Position numbers and translations under genes: made by a program
NCBI RefSeq assembly: GCF_023241715.1
Contig: NZ_JALQCW010000004.1
Location: 62,001 to 126,000, forward strand
Length of the DNA: 64,000 bases
From: Pseudomonas morbosilactucae
GTDB taxonomy: Bacteria; Pseudomonadota; Gammaproteobacteria; Pseudomonadales; Pseudomonadaceae
Reading direction: 5' to 3'
Notes under the pieces: generated by a model
Seen by the model: the letters and a program-made list of their open reading frames with translations, nothing else
Told to the model about the DNA's origin: nothing
Database searches by the model: none
Part shown: positions 7,909 to 17,445 of the stretch, piece after piece
How positions within the stretch are numbered: position 1 is the stretch's first letter
Layout: each line of letters starts with the position of its first letter

Positions 7909-10368
7909 GTGCCGCAACACACCCCCGATCTTCCGCCCGAACTTCTGCCCCTGGCCGAGATGCCGCTGCTCAAGCGCCTGGCCGCTCGTTTTTTTGGCCA
8001 TGGCCTCAACCGCCTGCGGGCCCAGCACCGGGCGTCCTGGCTGCATGGGCAGGCCGATGGCTTTCGCAGCGGGCACACCGCTGGGGTGGACTACGGCTAT
8101 AAGGAAGGCAAGCTCGAGGGGCTGGAGGAAGGCCGCCAGGTGCTGTTGATCCGTGACAGCCGCAACACCGAGCATCGCCCACCGGGGGTGGACGACAAAC
8201 TGTTCGACGACTGGCGCCTGCCTCTGACGCCTGAGCTGAAAAAACGCATCAAGGCCGATGTCGCGCGGCTGCTGCCGGCCCATGCTCAACCCAGCACCGC
8301 GCAATGGAAGATGATCTTCAGCGATACGCCGTCAACCTCGGTGATCGCCGGGGCAGGTGCAGGGAAGTCTACCTCTCTGGTGCTGCGCATCCTGTTGCTG
8401 ACCCATTACCTGGGTTTTGAGCTCGACTGCCTGACGGTGGTGACCTTCACCCGCGAGTCGCGCAAGGACTTCATCAATAAGCTGCTGGAGGTGTTTGGCC
8501 TCTGGGGTCGGGCATTGAGCCTCAAGGACGCCCGCGACGTGGTGCGCACCTTCCATTCGAGGATCTTGCCCATGGTCCGCAGCCTGCCGGGCTTCGAGCG
8601 TTTGCAGGCGTTCGAGAACCTCAGTGAGCGTGCAGCGTCCGGTGAAGAGGAGGTGGACAGCAACCCGTTCGACCTGCGCATCAATGACGCCCAGCGCAAG
8701 CACCTGAACGCCTGCTATCACGCGCTGCAGGGCCGCGACCCGCGTTTTCGCGAGGCGATCAAGCCGCTGTTGCGCCAGGCCTTGCTGCTTAAAGAACTGG
8801 AGCGCGATCACCCGGATGTGCAGAAGCGCATGGCCGTCACCGAACTGGCCGCCAAGCGCGACGAAGAACTGTGTGATGCGGTCGAGGACCTGTGGTTTCG
8901 CGCCGGTGCCTGGCCGATCAAGGGCATTGAGCCCAATCGCCAACCTTTGGAAATCAACGGCGCACGCTTTCATTGCCACGGCTACGCCCCGGAGTTGGAC
9001 GCCTGGGTGGTGCTTGGGTTCGACCCGCGAGAAAACCCCCAGGTCAGCCGACCCAATGCCAAGCTGACGGTGCGGGCGGAATGGGCTGTAAAGCGCACCC
9101 TGTTTCAAGCTTTCTGTCATAAGCCATTGATTTGGCTTGATAGTTACGATTCATCCACGCGCGTTCTGGCCTCCATGGCGGGCGACGCCAGTGCCGGGCC
9201 GGGCTTCGACTACAAGGTCAAGGGTGAGTTGGCGTCGGTGCCGTTGCTGGACGCTTTTGTGGCGGCGGCCGGGTTTATCGAGAACCTGGGGCTGGATGTC
9301 TGTGATGCGGTCGGGCGCATGAGTTTCTCCAAGGATGACCCGGACCGGTTTTTCTTCGAGGCCCTGAGCCTGTTCTGGCGGGCCCTGGAAGACCATCTGC
9401 TGGACCAGTCGCCGCCGATCATGACTTACAACCGCATGTTTGCCCTGTTCAGCGAGCACTCGCCGGAGAACCTCAGGCTGCTCAGTGATGAGCGCCTGCG
9501 GCCGCTGTCGCACCTGATGATCGACGAGTTCCAGGACGTTTCGCCGCAGATCGTCTCCTGGATCCGCGCCTGCCTGGGGGAAATCCGCCGGCGCGGCCCA
9601 GCCCTGCACGCGGGGCATCGGGCCCAGCATTCGTCCTTGCTCTGCGTGGGCGATGACTGGCAATCGATCTATGGCTGGCGGGGCAGTTCGCCGAAGTACT
9701 TCATGGAGTTCAATCAGGAGTTCCCGTCGCCGGCCACCACCCGGGTCATGCTCAGCGACAACTACCGCAGCCATCAGCACATCATCGACGCGGCGGAACA
9801 TATCGTCCGCGCGGCCCCGGCGATTGCCGGGAAGAAGGCCAAGGCGGCCGGTGAGCCGCGTGAGCCAGTGCCGGTGCAGGTTTTGAATCGTGATGAGCAA
9901 GACCTGGCCCAGCGCCTGGAAGAGCATTATCGTCGCGGCGATTCAATCTTGATTCTCTATCGAAAAAGTGTCGATAAGTTATTGATTGAAAACAATATTT
10001 CACAAATAGTTAATGTTGATTCTAGCTTGCCGTTTGGCCAGCGACGGCTCAAGCAGCTGACTTTTCACAGCGCCAAGGGCCTGCAGGCGGACGCGGTGTT
10101 CCTGCTGGGGGATTGCCAGCACCTGACCCGTTCGCCCTATAAAAACCAGGTCTACCGCATGGCGGGCCTGGGCAAGGACGGCGACGCCGAGCCCTATGAC
10201 GCGGCGCAGAAGGACGAGATCCTGCGGTTGGCCTATGTGGGCATCACCCGGGCAGTCACCCATTGCTACTGGTATGTGGAGCCTCAGGAGCCCCAGGCCG
10301 CAAATGGCCCACGGGCCTCGGAGCGAGTGCCCAAGGGCAAGGCATTTTTTGTCGATCGGCGGGCATGA
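7909..10368 (+). CDS. UvrD/Rep family DNA helicase
   Basis: This 819-residue protein is a superfamily 1A helicase that would unwind DNA 3' to 5' using ATP. Its helicase motifs are in order: Walker A SVIAGAGAGKSTSLVLRI (about residue 143), the Walker B-like LMIDEFQDVSPQ, motif III VGDDWQSIYGWRGSS, motif IV LSDNYRSHQ, motif V HSAKGLQADAVFL and motif VI LRLAYVGITRAV. The N-terminal 120 residues are not a helicase domain and contain a charged glycine-rich segment, a layout closer to DNA helicase IV than to UvrD itself. The start is a GTG with GGAG 6 bases before it. Positions about 9950 to 10030 are clearly AT-rich compared with the rest of the gene, although the frame and motifs continue through it. 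No operon partners are visible. Confidence 0.88.
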   Translation: MPQHTPDLPPELLPLAEMPLLKRLAARFFGHGLNRLRAQHRASWLHGQADGFRSGHTAGVDYGYKEGKLEGLEEGRQVLLIRDSRNTEHRPPGVDDKLFDDWRLPLTPELKKRIKADVARLLPAHAQPSTAQWKMIFSDTPSTSVIAGAGAGKSTSLVLRILLLTHYLGFELDCLTVVTFTRESRKDFINKLLEVFGLWGRALSLKDARDVVRTFHSRILPMVRSLPGFERLQAFENLSERAASGEEEVDSNPFDLRINDAQRKHLNACYHALQGRDPRFREAIKPLLRQALLLKELERDHPDVQKRMAVTELAAKRDEELCDAVEDLWFRAGAWPIKGIEPNRQPLEINGARFHCHGYAPELDAWVVLGFDPRENPQVSRPNAKLTVRAEWAVKRTLFQAFCHKPLIWLDSYDSSTRVLASMAGDASAGPGFDYKVKGELASVPLLDAFVAAAGFIENLGLDVCDAVGRMSFSKDDPDRFFFEALSLFWRALEDHLLDQSPPIMTYNRMFALFSEHSPENLRLLSDERLRPLSHLMIDEFQDVSPQIVSWIRACLGEIRRRGPALHAGHRAQHSSLLCVGDDWQSIYGWRGSSPKYFMEFNQEFPSPATTRVMLSDNYRSHQHIIDAAEHIVRAAPAIAGKKAKAAGEPREPVPVQVLNRDEQDLAQRLEEHYRRGDSILILYRKSVDKLLIENNISQIVNVDSSLPFGQRRLKQLTFHSAKGLQADAVFLLGDCQHLTRSPYKNQVYRMAGLGKDGDAEPYDAAQKDEILRLAYVGITRAVTHCYWYVEPQEPQAANGPRASERVPKGKAFFVDRRA

Positions 10369-10425
10369 GCCCAAGGGTGAGCCAGTCACCAGCAGGCGCC
10401 GGCGAACCGGCGAGGGGAAGGGTTA

Positions 10426-10716
10426 CTAGGCTTTGAGTGCCGAGGACGGCATCAAGGATTCCAGCTCGTCTTCTACCGCTTCGATGATGCGCTCCACGTC
10501 ACTGGCGTTCATCACCGTGGCGCAGGGAATGCCGGCAATGGCAATCATGGTTTCACCACTGGCGCGGTCGAAGAGCCGGGCAATCATGCTGCCGGGCGCG
10601 TCCATGCTGGCTTCGAAGCCCATCGGGTGAAAATGCCAGCGCATTAGCTGGCAGGCGTTGGGAAAGGTGACTTTGCTGGCGGAGAATCGGTTCATCGGCT
10701 GGCCCACCTGGTTCAT
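10426..10716 (-). CDS. DUF1652 family protein
   Basis: A 96-residue protein whose sequence (FPNACQLMRWHFHPMGFEAS, then GIPCATVMNASDVERIIEAV) matches the DUF1652 family, which is common in Pseudomonas and has no assigned function. It has no signal peptide or membrane segment. The start at 10716 has AAGGA upstream. It is convergent with the helicase gene; a short hairpin (CGCCGG, loop CGAA, CCGGCG) at 10397 to 10412 lies between them without a T run. Confidence 0.78.
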   Translation of the reverse strand: MNQVGQPMNRFSASKVTFPNACQLMRWHFHPMGFEASMDAPGSMIARLFDRASGETMIAIAGIPCATVMNASDVERIIEAVEDELESLMPSSALKA

Positions 10717-10973
10717 TGAGCGCTTCCTTTTGCTCGCGGTAGGTACGGAAGGGCCCTCGCTGACCCAACCTGTTGAGTTTTTAAAAGTAGCATCGGCGTG
10801 TGACAGGCAGTGGTTTTTTTTGCACCGTCCGGCGGTTCTTTTGCCGATTTATGACGCAGGTCATGGCTTGGTTTCCTGCAAGCCTCAATCCGCTGCCCCC
10901 CACTCCCGGTGTTGACCATTGAAGCGGCCCCGTCACTTGCGGCAAGCTTTGTTTTTCTTCGTTTGAGAACCCT

Positions 10974-11789
10974 ATGCCTGCTCCAGATGATGGCCCGCTG
11001 CAAACCCAGGCCACCGGCGAGACGGTGCTGCGTTATCACCTGTGCTGGAAGCACCGTGACCTGGATGGGGTGATGGCGCTGTACCACCCCGAGATCCAGT
11101 ACCACGACTTCTTCCAGAACCGCGTCCTGGGCCTGGATGAGCTGCGTGACTACGTGGCCAACAGCATGCCCCGGGACCCGGAAGAGGCCCTGGAGCACAG
11201 CGACCGTATCCGGGTGGACGGCGACACGGCCTTTATCCAGTACCAGGTCACCCTGCGCGGCGGACAGGGGCTGGTGTCATTTCGCGCCAGTGAAGCCATA
11301 ACCGTGCGTGATGGGCTGATCTGGCGGGTCAACGAATATGCCTCCCTAGTGCGTGAAACCCCGGCCAGCCAGGGTGGCCAGAGCCTGCGCCCGGCGGCCA
11401 GTCGCCTGGGGCTGTCGCCTCGGCAGTTGAGCTTTATGGCCGAGGACCTGCAGCAGTACTTCCAGCGCCAGCAACCCTACCTCGACCCGCAACTGGACTT
11501 GCAGCGGGTGGCCAGGGAGTGCGGCTACAGCCGCAATCAGATTTCCTACCTGCTCAACCAAGTGCTGGGGCAGAGCTTCTACCGCTACGTCAATCAGGCG
11601 CGCCTGCAGCATTTGCTGGCGGCCCTGGACCAGGCCGTGCCCCCGGTAAAGGTCGACGAGCTGGCCTTTGCCGCCGGTTTCAACTCCCTGTCGGCGTTCT
11701 ACAGCTGTTTTCGCCAGCACACCGGCCTGTCGCCCCGGGCCTACGCCAAACAAATTTCTTTGCGGGCACGCGCGCAAGACAGCGCCTGA
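10974..11789 (+). CDS. AraC family regulator with an N-terminal SnoaL/NTF2-like domain
   Basis: The 271-residue protein joins two domains. Residues about 10 to 125 look like a SnoaL/NTF2 fold (VLRYHLCWKHRDLDGVMALY, then EIQYHDFF and a repeated pattern of aromatic strands), a small-molecule pocket. Residues about 150 to 262 are an AraC DNA-binding domain with both helix-turn-helices (LQRVARECGYSRNQISYLLN and VDELAFAAGFNSLSAFYSCF). It sits directly upstream of the FAD oxidase, cupin and PotF-like genes in the same direction, so it probably regulates them in response to an amine or its product. The NTF2-like sensor in place of the usual cupin is uncommon for this class. Confidence 0.87.
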   Translation: MPAPDDGPLQTQATGETVLRYHLCWKHRDLDGVMALYHPEIQYHDFFQNRVLGLDELRDYVANSMPRDPEEALEHSDRIRVDGDTAFIQYQVTLRGGQGLVSFRASEAITVRDGLIWRVNEYASLVRETPASQGGQSLRPAASRLGLSPRQLSFMAEDLQQYFQRQQPYLDPQLDLQRVARECGYSRNQISYLLNQVLGQSFYRYVNQARLQHLLAALDQAVPPVKVDELAFAAGFNSLSAFYSCFRQHTGLSPRAYAKQISLRARAQDSA

Positions 11790-11840
11790 GCCCAGCCACT
11801 AGGATCGCCCTCATCGAAGTTCGGATGGCGGAGTCTTGGC

Positions 11841-13247
11841 ATGCCAGCGTGGCGCACTATCAGTTTGTGGATGGATCAGCTCGACGAGCCGCTGCTGGCG
11901 CGGCCGTCCCTGGAGCAGGATCTCGAAGTCGACGTGGCGATCATCGGTGCCGGTTACACCGGGCTGTGGACCGCTTACTACCTCAAGCGCCAGGCGCCCC
12001 AGCTCAAGGTGGCGATCATCGAGGCCCAGACGGCCGGTTTTGGTGCGTCGGGGCGTAATGGCGGTTGGCTGATGGGCAACCTGCTGGGGGAAGATCGGCT
12101 GCTGGCCGGCCTGCCGCCCGAGCAGCGCCGAGCGTCTTTCGACCTGTTGCATGGCATTCCCGATGAAGTGGCCACCGTCCTCGAGCGTGAGGGCATCGAC
12201 TGCGATTACCGGAAAAGCGGGGTGCTGTACTGTGCCGCCCGTTACCCCGAGCAGGAAGCCAGCCTGCGTGCCTACCTGGACCACCTCTATGCCCAGGGGC
12301 TCGACGAAAACGATTACCGCTGGCTCAGCCCCGAGCAACTGGTGCAACAGATTCGCGTGGCCAAGCCCTATGGCGGCATCCATTCCCCCCATTGCGCAAC
12401 CCTGCAGCCGGCCAAGCTGGTGCGTGGCCTGGCCCGGGCGGTGGAGCGCCTGGGGGTGACGATCTATGAAAACAGCCCGGTGACCGACTGGCAGCCCGGC
12501 CACCTGCGCACGGCCAAGGCCCAAGTGCGCAGCCACTGGGTAGTGCCGGCGGTGGAGGGCTATTCGGTGACCCTGCCGCCCCTGGGGCGTTATCAATTGC
12601 CGGTGCAGAGCCTGTTGGTGGCCACCGAGCCACTGTCGGACGCCACCTGGGACGAGATTGGCCTGAGCCAGGGCCAGGCGTTCAGCGAGAGCAGCCGGCA
12701 GGTCACCTACGGCCAGCGCAGCGCCGACAATCGCCTGGTGTTCGGTGCCCGTGGCGGTTACCGATTCGCCGGTCGACTGCGCCATGACTTCGCCCTCACC
12801 GAGCAAGAGGTCGAATTGCGCCGCTATCTGTTCAGCGAGCTGTTCCCCCAGCTCAAACACGTGCGCATCAGCCATTCCTGGGGCGGCAACCTGGGCATGT
12901 CCCGGGCCTTCAAGCCGCACATGCTGTGTGACCGGCGCCAGGGCATTGCCTTGTCCGGCGGCTACGGCGGTGAAGGGGTGGGCGCCAGCAACCTCGGCGG
13001 GCGGACCCTGGCCGACCTGATCCTGCAGCGCGACACCTCGCTGGTGCAGCAGCCCTGGGTCCTGGCCGAGCGCGGCCTCGACGCCTTGCGGGCCTGGGAG
13101 CCGGAACCGTGCCGCTGGCTGGGTTACAACGCGATCATTCGCAGCTTTGTCCATGAGGACCAGACCCTGGCCAACCCGGCCACGGCCCCCTGGCGGCGCT
13201 CCCTGGCCACTCGGCTGGCGGCGTTCATGGAAGGCTTCATGCACTGA
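11841..13247 (+). CDS. FAD-dependent oxidoreductase (PuuB/amino acid oxidase family)
   Basis: This 468-residue DAO-family flavoprotein probably oxidises an amine or amino acid. A Rossmann FAD-binding motif is seen at residues about 31 to 60 (VDVAIIGAGYTGLWTAYYL), followed by the family marker GFGASGRNGGW, and a C-terminal FAD loop SGGYGGEGVGASNLGGRTL. The nearest recognised relatives are gamma-glutamylputrescine oxidases (PuuB) and other oxidases of the same fold. The ATG at 11841 has GGAG seven bases upstream. It lies between an AraC regulator and a cupin gene, with a PotF-like binding protein downstream, so a polyamine or related amine is the likely substrate class. The exact substrate is not shown. 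Confidence 0.85.
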   Translation: MPAWRTISLWMDQLDEPLLARPSLEQDLEVDVAIIGAGYTGLWTAYYLKRQAPQLKVAIIEAQTAGFGASGRNGGWLMGNLLGEDRLLAGLPPEQRRASFDLLHGIPDEVATVLEREGIDCDYRKSGVLYCAARYPEQEASLRAYLDHLYAQGLDENDYRWLSPEQLVQQIRVAKPYGGIHSPHCATLQPAKLVRGLARAVERLGVTIYENSPVTDWQPGHLRTAKAQVRSHWVVPAVEGYSVTLPPLGRYQLPVQSLLVATEPLSDATWDEIGLSQGQAFSESSRQVTYGQRSADNRLVFGARGGYRFAGRLRHDFALTEQEVELRRYLFSELFPQLKHVRISHSWGGNLGMSRAFKPHMLCDRRQGIALSGGYGGEGVGASNLGGRTLADLILQRDTSLVQQPWVLAERGLDALRAWEPEPCRWLGYNAIIRSFVHEDQTLANPATAPWRRSLATRLAAFMEGFMH

Positions 13248-13271
13248 ACACCCTCAACCCAAGGTAGCCCC

Positions 13272-14764
<1,493 letters not shown>

Positions 14765-14852
14765 AACCTGTACGCCTGGGCAGCGGCTCCTGACAGTTTC
14801 TGACAGGGGCCTCTGGTAATCTTCTGCGCTCCAGCCCGTGGAGTGGCCCAGC

Positions 14853-15575
14853 GTGTCGCGTACCAGTCGTTTACTCACCTTGCTGCAAGTGTTGCGGGGC
14901 AAAAGCCGGCCCGTGACCGCCAGCGCCCTGGCCCGGGAGCTGGAGGTTTCTGAGCGCACGGTGTATCGGGACATTGCCGAGCTCAGCGCCCTGGGTGCAC
15001 CGGTCTACGGCGAAGCCGGGGTTGGCTATGTGCTGCGCAGCGGGCTGTTCCTGCCGCCGCTGATGTTCAACACCGAGGAAATCGAAGCCATCGTTCTTGG
15101 CCTGCGCTACGTCGACCAACGTGGCGACGAGGTGCTGGGCAAGGCGGCAGCCGATGCCCTGGCCAAGATTGCCGCGGTGCTGGCTCCGGCGGCCCAGGAC
15201 GCCTTGCGCAACCCGACCATCCTCGCTGGGCCACCCACCAGTAAGTACCCGGACAACCCGGTGCCGCTGAATGTCTTTCGCCAGGCCATTCGCCAGCAAG
15301 CCAAGCTGCACATCGACTACGCCGACGCCAACAACAGTCCCAGCCAGCGGCTGATCTGGCCGTTGGCCCTGGGGTTTATGGACGAGGTCAGGGTGATCGT
15401 CGCCTGGTGCGAGTTGCGTGGGGCCTATCGGACCTTTCGCACCGATCGGGTGGCCGCTGCCACGGAGCCGGGCGAGCCTTATCCAGGACGGCGCAGCGAT
15501 TGGCTGCGGGCCTGGCGCAAGCAGATGCAGGAAGAGGAAGCGGGGCGCTTCACCCCGCACAAGCGCCGAAGCTAG
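14853..15575 (+). CDS. YafY-type HTH/WYL domain transcriptional regulator
   Basis: A 240-residue DeoR-like regulator. Residues 5 to 60 form a winged helix (LLTLLQVLRG, ARELEVSERTVYRDIAELSA), and from about residue 130 a WYL domain (KLHIDYADANNSPSQRLIWP, then WCELRGAYRTFRTDRV), which commonly senses a nucleotide or nucleic acid ligand. The GTG at 14853 is preferred because GGAG lies nine bases before it; an upstream in-frame GTG at 14838 overlaps that site. No divergent partner gene is seen. Confidence 0.85.
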   Translation: MSRTSRLLTLLQVLRGKSRPVTASALARELEVSERTVYRDIAELSALGAPVYGEAGVGYVLRSGLFLPPLMFNTEEIEAIVLGLRYVDQRGDEVLGKAAADALAKIAAVLAPAAQDALRNPTILAGPPTSKYPDNPVPLNVFRQAIRQQAKLHIDYADANNSPSQRLIWPLALGFMDEVRVIVAWCELRGAYRTFRTDRVAAATEPGEPYPGRRSDWLRAWRKQMQEEEAGRFTPHKRRS

Positions 15576-15668
15576 GCCTGGCTGCCCATCAGTCGCGGCG
15601 CCCCGCGCAGGCTCAGTGCCAGGCGGCCGTGGCATACTGCGGGCCCTTTGCCAGGAAGTCCCTGCCCG

Positions 15669-16781
15669 ATGCCTTTCGATTCTCCCCTCAGCGCTTATCA
15701 GGATGCTGTGCAGACCCGAGGTTTTGTCGCCGATCCGGCACAACTGCGGGCGGTGCAGGCCTTGCAGCAGTGTCACGAGGCTCTGCACCAGGGGCACGAT
15801 GCACCGCGCGGGGTGTACCTCTGGGGCCCGGTGGGGCGCGGCAAGACCTGGCTGATGGACGCGTTTTACCAAAGCCTCAAGGTCCCGGCCCGGCGTCAGC
15901 ACTTTCACCACTTCATGGGCTGGGTGCACCAGCGTTCCTTCCAACTCACCGGCACCGCCGATCCCTTGCATGCCCTGGCCCATGAGTTGAGCCAGGACGT
16001 GCGGGTGCTGTGTTTTGACGAGCTGTTCGTCAACGACATCGGCGACGCGATCATCCTCGGGCGCCTGTTCCAGGTGATGTTCGAGCAGGGCGTGGTGGTG
16101 GTCAGCACCTCCAACCAGCCGCCGCAGCAACTTTATGCTGATGGCTTTAACCGTGAGCGTTTCCTGCCGGCCATTGCGGCGATCGAGGCCCATATGCAGG
16201 TGGTGGCGGTGGACGGCAGCGAAGACCACCGTCTGCACCCTGGCGTCGCGACTCAGCGTTACTGGGTCCGCCAGGCCGATGGCCAGAGCGCCTTGAGCGC
16301 CGTGTTTGAGCAGATGGCGGCAGGTCAGGCGCGGGTCAGTGGCAGCATTGCCCTGGGCTACCGCCAGATCAGTGTGATCCAGGCCAGCGAGCGAGTGATC
16401 TGGTGCCGTTACGCCGAGTTGTGCGAGCAGCCGTTCGCGGCCATGGACTTTATGGCCCTGTGCGACCGCTTCCAGGCCATTCTGTTGAGTGATGTGCCCA
16501 ACCTCAGCGCCAGCCAGCGCCCAGGGAGGATCGCCCGTGGCACCGAGGACGGCGCAACGCGGGTCGAGGCTGGGGATCGGGAGCTGCCCCAGCTGTCGGT
16601 GCACGACGACAGCGTGCGGCGCTTTATTGCGCTGGTGGACGAATGCTACGACCGTAAGGTGCCGCTCTATATCGAGGCCTTGGTGCCGATGGAACAGCTG
16701 TACACCGAGGGTTACCTGGCGTTTGCCTTTCGCCGTACCCTGAGCCGCTTGCGCGAGATGCAATTGCAGCGTTTTGCCTGA
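15669..16781 (+). CDS. zapE: Cell division protein ZapE (AFG1-like ATPase)
   Basis: ZapE is an AAA-like ATPase that associates with the FtsZ ring; its mitochondrial relative is AFG1. The protein has 370 residues. Walker A is GVYLWGPVGRGKTWLMDAF at about residue 55, Walker B VLCFDELFVNDIGDAIILG, then VVSTSNQPPQQLYADG. The ATG at 15669 is used rather than a TTG seven codons upstream. Residues about 278 to 304 (from LSASQ to the RRFIALVDE segment) hold an extra Arg- and Gly-rich stretch not usual in the shorter family members, with no frame break. The gene stands alone between the WYL regulator and a convergent small gene. Confidence 0.9.
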   Translation: MPFDSPLSAYQDAVQTRGFVADPAQLRAVQALQQCHEALHQGHDAPRGVYLWGPVGRGKTWLMDAFYQSLKVPARRQHFHHFMGWVHQRSFQLTGTADPLHALAHELSQDVRVLCFDELFVNDIGDAIILGRLFQVMFEQGVVVVSTSNQPPQQLYADGFNRERFLPAIAAIEAHMQVVAVDGSEDHRLHPGVATQRYWVRQADGQSALSAVFEQMAAGQARVSGSIALGYRQISVIQASERVIWCRYAELCEQPFAAMDFMALCDRFQAILLSDVPNLSASQRPGRIARGTEDGATRVEAGDRELPQLSVHDDSVRRFIALVDECYDRKVPLYIEALVPMEQLYTEGYLAFAFRRTLSRLREMQLQRFA

Positions 16782-16892
16782 GATTGCCCCCCCTATTGGT
16801 AGCACTTGGCAAACAGTTTTAAACAATAAGAAAGTTGCTCTTATGCCGGGTTTTAGAAACTAACGAGCTCAACCCCATAAAGGCACCCCAAT

Positions 16893-16917
16893 AAAAAAGG
16901 CGCCCGTGTCAGGCGCC
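16893..16917 (-). terminator. Rho-independent terminator for the small secreted protein gene
   Basis: Read on the minus strand, GGCGCC pairs with GGCGCC around a seven-base spacer (16899 to 16917) and is followed by six Ts (16893 to 16898). It lies about 60 bases after the stop of the gene at 16979. Confidence 0.8.
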
Positions 16918-16978
16918 AAATGTTCAATCCTGATAACGGAGCGGAGTATCAGGATCGAGTGCTGGGGTTAACGTTCAA

Positions 16979-17212
16979 TCAGGCATCGGGCTGTTGCCCG
17001 GAGACGCTGGTACTCGAGGTCTGCACCGGCTTCTTGGCCGCGTCGCTGTGGGCGATATTGTCGGCCTGGCCATGGATTTGCTGCTGGGTGGCGAGGAAGT
17101 CCTGCCGTGCCTGATGGGAGCGTTCGGCGCCGTCTTCGGCGAAGGCCAGGGTCGAGCCCATGCCCAGCAGAGCGGTCATCACAACAGTCGAAAGTTTGTT
17201 TGAACGTTTCAT
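16979..17212 (-). CDS. Small secreted protein of unknown function
   Basis: A 77-residue protein beginning with a clear signal peptide (MKRSNKLSTVVMTALLGMGS, cleavage after AFA). The mature part is about 50 residues, rich in Gln, Asp and Ala, without cysteine, so it is a soluble or loosely bound periplasmic protein. AGGAAC lies upstream of the ATG at 17212 and a strong terminator follows. I do not recognise the family. Its upstream region (17213 to 17445) carries a GAATTAATTC palindrome at 17301 to 17310, a possible operator. Confidence 0.72.
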   Translation of the reverse strand: MKRSNKLSTVVMTALLGMGSTLAFAEDGAERSHQARQDFLATQQQIHGQADNIAHSDAAKKPVQTSSTSVSGQQPDA

Positions 17213-17400
17213 GGATCAGTTCCTGCTTAATAGTGTTCGTTCTCCACTTCATCCCTGAAATAAAGGCATGGAAGGAGTGTGGGGACGATTGATTAAGTGG
17301 GAATTAATTCACTTTGGGTACAGGCGTGAAGTTGTTGTAATTGTTTGTTTCACGCGAGGGCGTTCATAGGGGCGCCAGGCAAGGCTTTTATAGGCCGCAA

Positions 17401-17425
17401 TAAAAAATGCCCCGTAAGGGGCATT
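17401..17425 (-). terminator. Rho-independent terminator after cptA
   Basis: On the minus strand AATGCCCC pairs with GGGGCATT around a four-base loop (17406 to 17425), followed by a run of five Ts (to 17401). It begins about 20 bases after the stop of cptA. Confidence 0.88.
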
Positions 17426-17445
17426 GTTTCAACGCAGCGCCAGGC

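Noticed and set aside
16500..16600. Frameshift in zapE at the extra Arg/Gly-rich segment
   Set aside because: The frame is open through it and the flanking family motifs stay in one frame.
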